Assembly: GCA_014529385.2 (NCBI GenBank)
Contig: CM043966.1
Coordinates: 103,301,087 to 103,365,086, forward strand
From: Adiantum capillus-veneris
Taxonomy: Eukaryota; Streptophyta; Polypodiopsida; Polypodiales; Pteridaceae
Length of the DNA stretch: 64,000 nt
Direction of reading: 5' to 3'
Positions 54,671 through 64,000 of this stretch are shown in pieces. The first letter of the stretch is position 1. Each line of letters begins with the position of its first letter. Both the position numbers and the translations under genes were made by a program. The notes beneath the pieces were generated by a model. That model saw nothing but the letters and a program-made list of their open reading frames with translations, was not told the origin of the DNA and did no database searches.

Positions 54671-55027
54671 AGTGTGCACAAGATTAATCATATGCTAAAG
54701 TGTGGAATGAAGTTTTAAGAAGGGACCCCTCACACTCACATGTCATTACGTGGAAAGTGTGCACAAGATCAATCATATGCTAAAGTAAGGAGTGCAATTT
54801 TAAGAAGGGATCCCTCACACTAAGTCGGATGCCTCATATTAATTCACTTGCATTCACAGAAATAGAGTGAATTTTTGGAGTCATTACGTGGCAAGTGTGC
54901 ACAAGATCAATCATATGCTAAAGTTTGGAGTGCAGTTTTAAGAAGGGATCCCTCACACTCACATGTCTCTGCACAACTAGATCAACATGTCTCTGCACGC
55001 GCAGATAAAAACTCCAACACACATAGT
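54671..55027 (+). pseudogene. Gypsy pol segment with three partial duplications
   Basis: Continues the gypsy frame cut at 45440 (ESLRGK then CAQDQSYAKVW). The block GTGTGCACAAGATCAATCATATG ... AAGAAGGGA occurs at about 54671, 54736 and 54893, and CACTAAGTCGGATGCCTCA (54820) repeats 45358. Local duplication of the RNase H/integrase linker is the likely cause. Confidence 0.65.
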
Positions 55028-55251
55028 TGTTACCATATACATGTGGTAGTGATGTGTGTGAACACACTAGGACCGCCGGGGCATTTTTTCCCTCTTTAGG
55101 AGATTTTTTCCCCGTGCATTGTATATACGCCCATCACTCTAGGGCTATCTATCTTTCTATTACACACTAAGTAAAACACTCTCTATTGTGTTCCTTGAGC
55201 TTCCTTCGTCTTCTCCAAGCTCTGTGTTTCTCTGCAACCCTAATTCCAACA
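55028..55251 (+). repeat. 5' LTR of the copia element
   Basis: Starts TGTTACCATATACATG and ends AATTCCAACA. The last ~150 bp match 59464-59612. Confidence 0.7.
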
Positions 55252-55252
55252 A

Positions 55253-55265
55253 TTGGTATCAGAGC
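55253..55265 (+). promoter_or_regulatory. Primer-binding site of the copia element
   Basis: TTGGTATCAGAGC, an exact match to the initiator tRNA-Met site, directly after the LTR. Confidence 0.8.
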
Positions 55266-55598
55266 AAGTCACATCCTCCTGGGCTTAGTCTCCAGCTGCT
55301 CCAACACACACCTGCTCACTTTCTCCAATTTCAGTGAGCTTTGGCAAGCGTTCGCAGGTCGACAAATATTTTGGGGGAGCTCGAAGAGCCTGGTCTGTGG
55401 GCTCATTTCGGCCTCCGTTTCCACTACAGGCAGTACTGCACAGGCTATTTCATCATTTTGTGCAGAATTTTTGTCAGTGCCATTTTCTGCATAACAGGTG
55501 CCTTATAGTCTTCTACGGTTTGTGCTATATAGCACAGGTTATTCTCGCTCTGTTTCTCCTATTTTCGGGCAGTTTTCACATCAGGTGCAGCATTTACC

Positions 55599-58500
55599 AT
55601 GGCTGACAACAACAACACAGATGTGTTCAAGATGTTTATTGCTGAGGACAAGTTGGATGGGGACAACTACCCTATGTGGGCTTATATGATGCAACATGTT
55701 CTTGTGTCAAAGGGTGTCTGGAACATTGTGCAGGGCATTGATGTACGTCCTGGTTCTGAGGATGTAGGCGATGTTGAGGATGCTGCAGGTCTTGCTGCAA
55801 GGATTGCAGCTGTTAGAGTTGTTTTGCCTACGGCAGAACAAGCTCGTTGGGATGTTAAGGATGCGCACGTTGATGCATTGATTGCGTTGTCAATGAAGCG
55901 CACCATTGTTTCTCACATTCGTTCATCAACAAAATCTACAAAACGGGCTTGGGATATTCTAGCAGGTCTTTATGCAAGCCGCAATGAGGCTAAAATTGCT
56001 TTGTTGCGTAAAGAGCTGGAGTCGAAGATTATGCATGAGGAAGATGATATGGACACTTTCCTTGCTAGTGTCAAGGATATCAATGAGCAACTTATTTCTG
56101 CAGGTGAAGTTATTTCAGACATTTCCCTTGTGCAGAATGTTCTTGATGCCATACCAGATTCTTACTAGACTTCTGCTAGTACTTGGAGACTTATGACCCA
56201 AGGAAATCAAAGTTGTCAAGTTTGATGCATTATGCACATTGCTGTTGCAAGAGTCACTGTCCAGAAAAAACACGACTAGACAGCGTGCAGTTGAACAGGA
56301 TTTTATTACTTCTCAAAGAAAGGGTGGTAACAACAATGCAGCCACTTCTTATGGTTCTTCTACGAGTGGAAAAAATTATGTTCCTAATTCTTTTGCTGGC
56401 AGCAATTTGTCTGGAAATTCTGGTGATAAGGGCAAAAAGAAGATGCGTTGCCATTATTGTAAAGCCAATGATCACTTGATCAAGTCCTGTCCTAAGTTGA
56501 AGGCCAAAGAGGCTAAGAAGAAAGAGGGTGGTTCCACTGGAAATGCTGGTTCCACTACAAATGCAGCCATTGTTGAGTCTTCTGTGAAAGGAGACTGTGT
56601 TACTGATGTTGATGCAGAATGGGCTTTTAGCGCAGAGTGCACTTACAATCCTGCTGTCCATGATGCATGCTTGTCAGTTGTTGCTGTAGATTCACATGTG
56701 TGGTATTTCGACAGTGGTGCTACAAAGCACATTACCTCACATCGTGAATTGTTTACCTCTCTCAAGTCTGTCCCTCATGGGAATTCAGTCACTTGTGCCA
56801 ACAACGCCTCTTATCCAGTTCAGGGAGTTGGAAAGATTGTGCTCACTGCTGCTAATGGCAGTTCCTTCACACTTGTTGATGCACTTTATGTACCTGGGAT
56901 CAAGAAGAATCTCTTGTTTGTATCCGCACTTGCTAGACTTGGACTTGTAGTCAAATTTGCGGATGACAGATGTACAGTTCATGATCTCAGTTTTCGCGAT
57001 GAAATTGTTGCATCTGGCCTTTTGTGCCGGTTGCAGCTTGTGCATAGTGATGTTTGTGGGCCCATGTAAACTCCGTCCTTGGGCAATTACCTGTACTTCG
57101 TGACTTTCATTGATGATTAATCCAGGCATGCATGGGTATTTCCGCTTAAAGCGAAGCCCGAAGTTTTTATGTGCTTTAAACAATTTCTGGCTATGGCTGA
57201 AAATGTCTCAAAATGTACTATGGGCACCCTCCGTTCCGATCGAGGGGGGGAGTATATGTCTCATGAATTTAATGCATTTCTGGCTAGTCGTGGGATAAAA
57301 CACCAATGAACAGTGCCTTATACACCTCAGCGAAATGGTGTTGCTGAGAGGAAAAACACGACATTGACGGAAATGGCGTGATGTATGGTCAAAAGTCAAG
57401 ATTTGCCGGATTCTTTTTGGCTTGAGGCCATTATGTGTGCCACTTTTGTACTTAACAGGTGTCCTACAAAAGCTTTGCAGTCTATTACTCCATATGAAGC
57501 ATGGCATGATAGAAAACCTTCTATTGAGCACATGCGTGTTTTTGGCTGTTTGGCATATGCTTTGGTGCCACAAGTGCAGCACATAAAATTGGATGATAAG
57601 GCTGTCAAATGTATTTTTGTTGGTTATAGTGCTGAAAGCAAAGGTTACATGTTGTATAATCCGCAAACAAAATGTATTCTAGTTTCTCGGGATGTAGTGC
57701 TTGTGGAAGATTCTGTTCAGCCCTTGCTGTCATGTACTAGAGACAGTAATGTAAGCTCACAGGAAATTTATGACACTTTGTTGCCTCTTTTCAGTGGTGG
57801 AAATACGAATGTAAGTTCCAATGAGGAAAATGTTCAGCCTATGGGGATTTCTGAAAATGTTTTAGATCAGCCTATTACTGATGCAGATGTACATGATGTA
57901 CTTGATGAGGAAAGGGCTAAAAACGAGCAAGCTAGAGGTATGCCAAAATGGCTGGTGCACACTTTGCGTGACAGTAAATTGGATGCACCTTTGTCTAGCT
58001 GTACTCGTTCAGGCTCTCGCCATGCATCTTATGCATCGGATTGTTATGCTTTGGCTGTGTCTATCTTACATGATGTTGAGGAGCCTCTGACTTTTGATGA
58101 AGCACAAAATTCAGAAAATTGGATGGCTGCCATGCAATCAGAATATGATGCACTTATAGAAAATGACACATGGACTTTATGTGATTTGCCTCCTGGCAAA
58201 AAGGCCATTGGTACGAAGTGGGTTTACAAGTTGAAATGCAAGCCGGATGGTGAGATCGATCGCCATAAGGCTCGACTTGTTGCAAAGGGTTATGCACAGC
58301 AAAAAGGCATAGATTATGAAGAGACTTTTTCTCCCACTTGTCGTATGACTACTGTGCATTTTCTATGTGCATTGGTAGCTCATTTTGGTTGGGATGTACA
58401 TCAATTAGACATTGTAACTGCTTTCTTGAATGGTGACATATTTGAGGAAGTTTATGTAACGCAGCCTCGTGGTTTTGTCATAAAAGGACAAGAGGACAAA

Positions 58501-59455
58501 GTGTGCAAATGTAACAAGGCTTTGTATGGGTTGAAGCAATCTCCTCGTGCTTGGTATAAGAAAGCTGACACTCATTTGGTCAAACAAGGCTTTCGTAACA
58601 GTCCAACATAAAGCACATTGTATGTAAAGCATGAGGGTGATGTACTTCTCATTGTGGTTCTTTATGTTGATGATTTGCTGATCATTGGACCAAATGAGAG
58701 ACACATTGCTGAATTTAAGGCTGATTTGAATGCTACTTTCAAGATGAAAGATTTGGGGCTGTTGCATCATTACTTGGGTATACAGTTTAAGCTCTGTGAT
58801 GGTGGTATTGCCTTGTGATTTGCCTCCTGGCAAAAAGGCCATTGGTACGAAGTGGGTTTACAAGTTGAAACACAAGCCGGATGGTGATCGAGATCGATCG
58901 CCATAAGGCTCGCCTTGTTGCAAAGGGTTATGAACAACAAAAAGGCATAGATTATGAAGAGACTTTTGCTCCCACTTGTCGTATGACTACTGTGCGTTTT
59001 CTATGTGCATTGGCATCTCATTTTGGTTGGGATGTACATCAATTAGACATTGCTATGTAAGTTTGGACTTGAGGATTGCAAACCTATTGCCACTGCAGTT
59101 TCATGCCTTGCAGTTCATGTATATCATGGTTGAGCAAGAAGCAACCTACTTTGGCCACTTCGAGTTGTGAGGCTGAGTACAGGGCAGTCTTCACAGCTAC
59201 GGTTGAGTGTGTATGGCTCAGACGCCTTGGCTGATTTGGGTGTTGGAGAGGACACTGCCAACACTATCTACACTGACAGTTAGAGCGCATTGGCAGTTGC
59301 GAGGAACCTAGTTTTTCATGCTCGCACAAAGCACATTGAGGTGCATTACCACTATGTCAGGGAGAGGCTCTGAGCAGGAGAGATCATCTTGGCTTATGTG
59401 CCAACACAGGACAACCTTGCAGATCTTTTCACAAAGGCATTGTCTCGTGAGAAGC
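55599..59455 (+). pseudogene. Copia gag-pol polyprotein, broken
   Basis: Begins MADNNNTDVFKMF with a gag core (YPMWAYMMQHVL). Then come a CCHC knuckle (CHYCKANDHLIKSC), protease (YFDSGATKH), integrase (LVHSDVCGPM, LRSDRGGEYMS, RNGVAERKN) and reverse transcriptase ([50 protein letters not shown]). RNase H remains include TKHIEVHYHYVRE and VPTQDNLADLFTKAL. Stops lie at 56166, 57067, 57118, 57307, near 57379, near 58609 and elsewhere. A block of RT (58184-58419) is repeated at 58814-59057, and the RT/RNase H connection is missing. Confidence 0.85.
58814..59057 (+). repeat. Direct duplication of part of the copia RT
   Basis: Starts TGTGATTTGCCTCCTGGC as at 58184 and follows it to CATCAATTAGACATTG. 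The two copies differ at several positions, so the second may come from a related element rather than from simple duplication. Confidence 0.7.
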
Positions 59456-59463
59456 TTGAAGTT

Positions 59464-59612
59464 TTTTCCCCTGTGCATTGTATATACGCCCATCACTCTA
59501 GGGCTATCTATCTTTCCATTGCACACTAAGTAAAACACTCTCTATTATGTGCCTTGAGCTTCCTTCGTCTTCTCCAAGCTCTGTGTGTTTCTTTGCAACC
59601 CTAATTCCAACA
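59464..59612 (+). repeat. 3' LTR (truncated) of the copia element
   Basis: Matches the 5' LTR from TTTTTTCCCC to the CAACA end. RNase H coding sequence runs directly into it, so the polypurine tract and LTR start are deleted. Confidence 0.7.
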
Positions 59613-60655
59613 ATAGCTCCACCCCTACTCAGGAAGAGCTTAAGTGATGGAAGAATTTTTCCATTGATAATGGACACTTACTCCACAAGGGTAGAATATG
59701 TGTACCAAAGGTCCACTCGACACTAGGCACCAAATATTATTTGAGTGTCACAATATCCAAGAGATGATCATCCAGGTATTCGTAAGACATACGCCTTAAT
59801 TCAACGATAATTTTATTGGCCAGGCCTACATCATGATGTTGAAGAGTACGTACTAAACTGCTAATAATGCCAAGTTAATAAGGCAAAGTCCGTCAAGGTA
59901 GGTGTCATTTTACATCCTTTAGAGATTCCACAAGGTAAGTGGGAGAGTATCTTTATGGATTTTGTAGTAGGACTACCTACTACAATTCGTGGCCATGATG
60001 CCATATGTGTAATTGTAGACCGTCTAACAAAGATGGGTCGATTCATTCCCACTAAGACCACGATTAAGATGCTAGAATTAGCATGGCTATTTGTAGAGCA
60101 TATATATAGAGTCTACGGTCTTTCAGCTAGTATCATTAGTGACAGAGATCAAAAGTTCGATAATCACTTCAGGAGAGTTGTGTTTCAAAAGTTGGAAACT
60201 ACACTTAATCTTAGTACAACTGATCATCCAAAAACAAATGGTCAAACCAAAAGAGTTAATCAAGTGCTAGAGGATATACTACGAGTGTATGTTAGCAAGA
60301 AGCAAACCAGTTGGGAAGACTCCTTACCTATATTGGAATTTGCTTATAATAGTTCAAAGCATGTGACTACAGGGTTTAGTCCATTTATGCTTTTATATGG
60401 TTTTCAACCTAGATCACCCGTTACGATGGGGTTGGCTAAGGAGAAGATACAACAAGTGAAGGATTTTCTCCAAGACCATTTTGATATGCTTCGAGTTGCT
60501 CGACAGAATGTTAAGCAAGCTCAAGATCGATATAAGAAGTACACAAATGAGCATCATCGTCTTGCTACTTTTAAAGAAGAAGACAAGGTTTTCCTCAAAG
60601 TTTCGGATCATTCAGAAATTTTGAAGACGGGAATTGTTGCTAAACTTTCATCATG
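59613..60655 (+). pseudogene. Gypsy integrase
   Basis: The zinc-finger part (HLLHKGRICVP) at 59660-59760 is broken by stops. The core is open from 59955: MDFVVGLPT, CVIVDRLTKMG, ISDRDQKFDNHF, DHPKTNGQTKRVNQVLED and YNSSKHVTTGFSPF, containing the Asp, Asp and Glu positions expected for a DDE integrase. It inserts retroelement cDNA. The frame ends at 60654, where TGA interrupts the C-terminal domain. Confidence 0.8.
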
Positions 60656-60977
60656 ATATTGTGGATCATTTAACATTCTCAAACGTATAGGTCATAAGTT
60701 AGCTCTTCACAGCACTCACGAGTTCATCCTGTTTTTCCTGACAAAATGATAATTTCATTGACATATGTGTGTTAGTTGACCTTATCAAACCACCAAGCAT
60801 CCCTCATGAACCCGAAAAGATTTTGATTCTCATGAGCTTCGCACCCCAGACATCATGTCAGACGACAGGTGTTGGTAAATCGGCTAGATAGACTTGAAGA
60901 AGGTTCTACATGGGAGAATGTCTCCGCACTTAAGAAACTTTTTTCTATGTTCATTTTCGAGGACGAAAATGATTCTC
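60656..60977 (+). pseudogene. Gypsy pol C-terminus, chromodomain-like remains
   Basis: Several frames together give a chromodomain-like ending (VNRLDRLEEGSTWEN, then FEDENDSPR just before the G-run). The resemblance to chromovirus tails is fair but the region is frameshifted. Confidence 0.5.
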
Positions 60978-60992
60978 CAAGGGGGGGGGGGG
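60978..60992 (+). promoter_or_regulatory. Polypurine tract (AAGGGGGGGGGGGG)
   Basis: A run of 12 or more G after CCAA, four bases before the 3' LTR start TGTAAGG, primes plus-strand synthesis in this group. Confidence 0.7.
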
Positions 60993-60995
60993 TAA

Positions 60996-61119
60996 TGTAA
61001 GGACACGGGTCCTACGAGCAAGGCCATCGGCACGGCTGAACAGTTTGTACGCTAGGGGGAGGATAGAAGATAGCATGGTTGGGTGGAGACTAGCACACGC
61101 ATTACTCTTGTCTGAGTCC
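60996..61119 (+). repeat. 3' LTR of the host gypsy element
   Basis: Matches 4102-4224 from TGTAAGGAC to CATTACTCT, then diverges for the last ~15 bp. It is followed by the CTATT target duplication at 61120-61124. Confidence 0.75.
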
Positions 61120-62430
<1,311 letters not shown>

Positions 62431-63006
62431 TATTACAAATATCAAATAGCTAGAAGATAGTTTTTGGCTAAAAAACTAGCACAATCAATGACTAAACATG
62501 TAACAGATAAAGTTAGCAATATTTAGAGTATAACTAGTGGATTACATGTTTCTATAAAGGTTTCAATAGCGAGTGTTGTCTTTGCATTAAACATCATCTT
62601 CACAGCATGAGGGATCTCTTGGTTGCATTCCTTTGACAAGAAAACATCATTACACATACACAACGTGGAAAATAAAAAGATGTGGTTAGGGTATTTTCAT
62701 GGTAACATGCAAACACACACAACCATTTCATCTTGTAAACCCAAGCTGCAAGCTGTATAGGGCTGCACAATGGTAAGTTCTTCTTGAGATACCCTAGGCA
62801 TAAGAGCTGTTGGTTAGAACATGGGTCCCTTACCTTGTTGCAACTAAGAAAGAGCATTGCTAACAAAGGCCTCATACTCTTTAAGGCACCCCAAAAGCAT
62901 ATTCATCTTTCCTTGCTTCTCTTGTATGTAAAAATAGACATAAAAATAGTAAATAATGTTCAAAAGCATTTGAGATCGATAAGATCTTAAGAGTAGCGAT
63001 GATAAC
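62431..63006 (-). other. 3' region of the unknown minus-strand gene
   Basis: No clear coding exon. A donor-like GTTATC at 63001-63006 (minus strand) suggests that at least one further exon may lie here, but none was identified with confidence. Confidence 0.35.
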
Positions 63007-63850
63007 CTGTAAAGCTAAAACAACATCCTTGTTTATTGTGCTAAACTCACTAACACGAAGAACACTAAGAGCTTGTGCATTTGTAGTGATGATAGCTTGC
63101 AACTCCATCTGCCTCTCCAGAGACACATTTTGACCAACCTCAAGTGTATGCAAATCTTGTCGTGCATTTTGTAACTCTTGCAAAAAGTTGCAGCCGTTGA
63201 ATAAACCTTCATATCCAGTTGTGCTTGTTGCATGTCTTTGGCAATACGTTCTATTCCACTCTCAACATCCTTGATTCTAGCTTGTACATCAAAAGGCATA
63301 GATGTTTCCAAATCAATATGCTTACTATTCAACCTATCCGTATTTGGCTTAGATAAAGCACCTACCAATTTTGACTTGCTGACTATTTCACCCTCATTTA
63401 TGTGTGTCAAAATGCTTGCCACTTTATTGGAAATCCCTTGCTTATGTGATTCCACATAATTAACTAAGTTCTCAGCCACCAATGCACCAGCAACGTGGTA
63501 TTTTGACTTCTCAAGTGCCAACTTTGCTCTCGTTGATAGTTTTCAAATGTAAAGGCTGTTGTGAACCATGCAACACGTCACTCACCATTTACAGGTAACT
63601 CTTGGTAGACCATAGGACACAACATCATAAATTTGTTGTAAAACTCTGGCCAAATGGTTCGAAGCTTTACCTTCTATCCTTTTTTTCGTAGTGCCGTGAA
63701 CACTAACAACCAATCTTTTTTTTGTAACATCTATTAGTTGAGGATTGTCCACCCCAACCGAGATGAGATTGTATAGTTCATGAACTCTTGTCTTTTCATA
63801 CCGTGACACTTTCTCATGCTTGATTTTTGTGTATGGAGGTGGGGTCCACC
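63007..63850 (-). CDS. Unrecognised coiled-coil protein gene (partial, split)
   Basis: Exon-like segment 63596-63850 lies between an acceptor (TTCTTCAG) and a donor (AAATG then GTGAGT) and encodes YEKTRVHELYNLISVGVDN ... HLARVLQQIYDVV. Segment 63007 to about 63540 encodes LALEKSKYHVAGALVAENL, a spacer, a region with coiled-coil character (RIKDVESGIERIAKDM), then LQELQNARQDLHTLEVGQ after a frameshift near 63185. No catalytic motif, signal peptide or membrane segment. The exon join I tried gives a stop, so either the borders are wrong or this is a pseudogene. It lies between inverted AGCTATT-type arms and may be transposon cargo. Confidence 0.4.
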
Positions 63851-63889
63851 TGAAGAACCATCAAGACTGAAATAGTTAGCGTGCTGAAG

Positions 63890-64000
63890 AACTTATCAAT
63901 GAAAAGCTTTGAACATTTTTCTTCACTAATAGCATTTCCATCAGCTATTAGACATCAAATAGCAACCAAGAGTAGCTATTTGTAACAACTTACTTCTAGT
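63890..64000. repeat. Inverted copy of the AGCTATT repeat arm
   Basis: Read on the minus strand this segment has AAGTAAGTTGTTACAAATAG, AGCTACTCTTGGTTGCTATT, TGATGTCTAAT and CTATTAGTGAAG, in the same order as 61187-61290 on the plus strand. It continues beyond the window. Confidence 0.7.

Larger units (their letters stand above)
55028..59612 (+). mobile_element. Ty1/copia element, decayed, nested in gypsy
   Basis: 5' LTR 55028-55251, primer-binding site at 55253, gag-pol with many stops, then a 5'-deleted 3' LTR ending at 59612. Flanking bases ATAGT (55023-55027) and ATAGC (59613-59617) are a likely 5-bp target duplication with one mismatch. Gypsy pol sequence lies on both sides. Confidence 0.8.

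Noticed and set aside
62600-62875. Minus-strand 91-codon ORF near the unknown gene
   Set aside because: Low-complexity hydrophobic/Cys-rich translation with no splice connection that I could justify to the coiled-coil exons.

Overview
This window looks like intergenic DNA from a large, repeat-rich plant nuclear genome. The evidence is intron-containing CACTA and retroelement genes, plant-type Ty3/gypsy and Ty1/copia elements primed by initiator tRNA-Met, hAT and foldback elements, and many (CT)n, (GT)n and poly-C tracts. The L1-type LINE ORF1 and the Penelope-like reverse transcriptase point away from a typical flowering plant and towards a fern or other non-angiosperm; this is inference. I find no convincing single-copy host gene. 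The one gene I cannot assign to a transposon family lies at 63.0-63.85 kb.

Most of the window is a nest of insertions. The outermost layer is a ~175-bp repeat-rich arm (3.48-4.10 kb and 61.12-62.43 kb). A Ty3/gypsy chromovirus-type element inserted into it and keeps a perfect 5-bp target duplication (CTATT at 4097-4101 and 61120-61124). Its two ~124-bp LTRs now lie 57 kb apart because four things happened inside it: (i) a ~40-kb segment (4440-44453) inserted in its RT domain, flanked by a 7-8 bp direct repeat and imperfect inverted termini; (ii) a 9.2-kb CACTA transposon (45443-54670) inserted in its RNase H/integrase region; (iii) a copia element (55028-59612) landed further downstream; (iv) its gag/protease region was deleted.

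Inside the 40-kb segment, in order, are: a full-length LINE with both ORFs open (4954-9581); two 5'-truncated LINE tails; a foldback element; a minus-strand gypsy element (3' LTR at 11.7-12.2 kb, pol remains at 12.5-14.2 kb, gag at 21.8-22.5 kb); a 7.6-kb hAT-type transposon (14181-21755) lying between that gag and pol; a plus-strand LTR-like leader with eleven ~152-bp tandem repeats (22.7-26.7 kb); a second minus-strand gypsy start with a 1.58-kb LTR (26.8-29.06 kb); a decayed second LINE (29.1-33.7 kb); a 290-bp foldback MITE; and a tandem pair of intron-bearing Penelope-like elements (34.15-44.39 kb).

The most unusual unit is the hAT-type transposon. Besides a BED/DUF659/hATC transposase, it carries a protein-kinase gene and a second uncharacterised gene on the opposite strand. 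Both gene starts follow the same acceptor-plus-start string CAGATATGG. Both ends hold TTTCGATCGAAAA repeats and arrays of short dyads that resemble transposase-binding sites. The second is the Penelope-like tandem, whose reverse transcriptase is followed by two mutually exclusive hairpins. Nearly all other coding regions carry stops or frameshifts; only LINE copy A looks intact.
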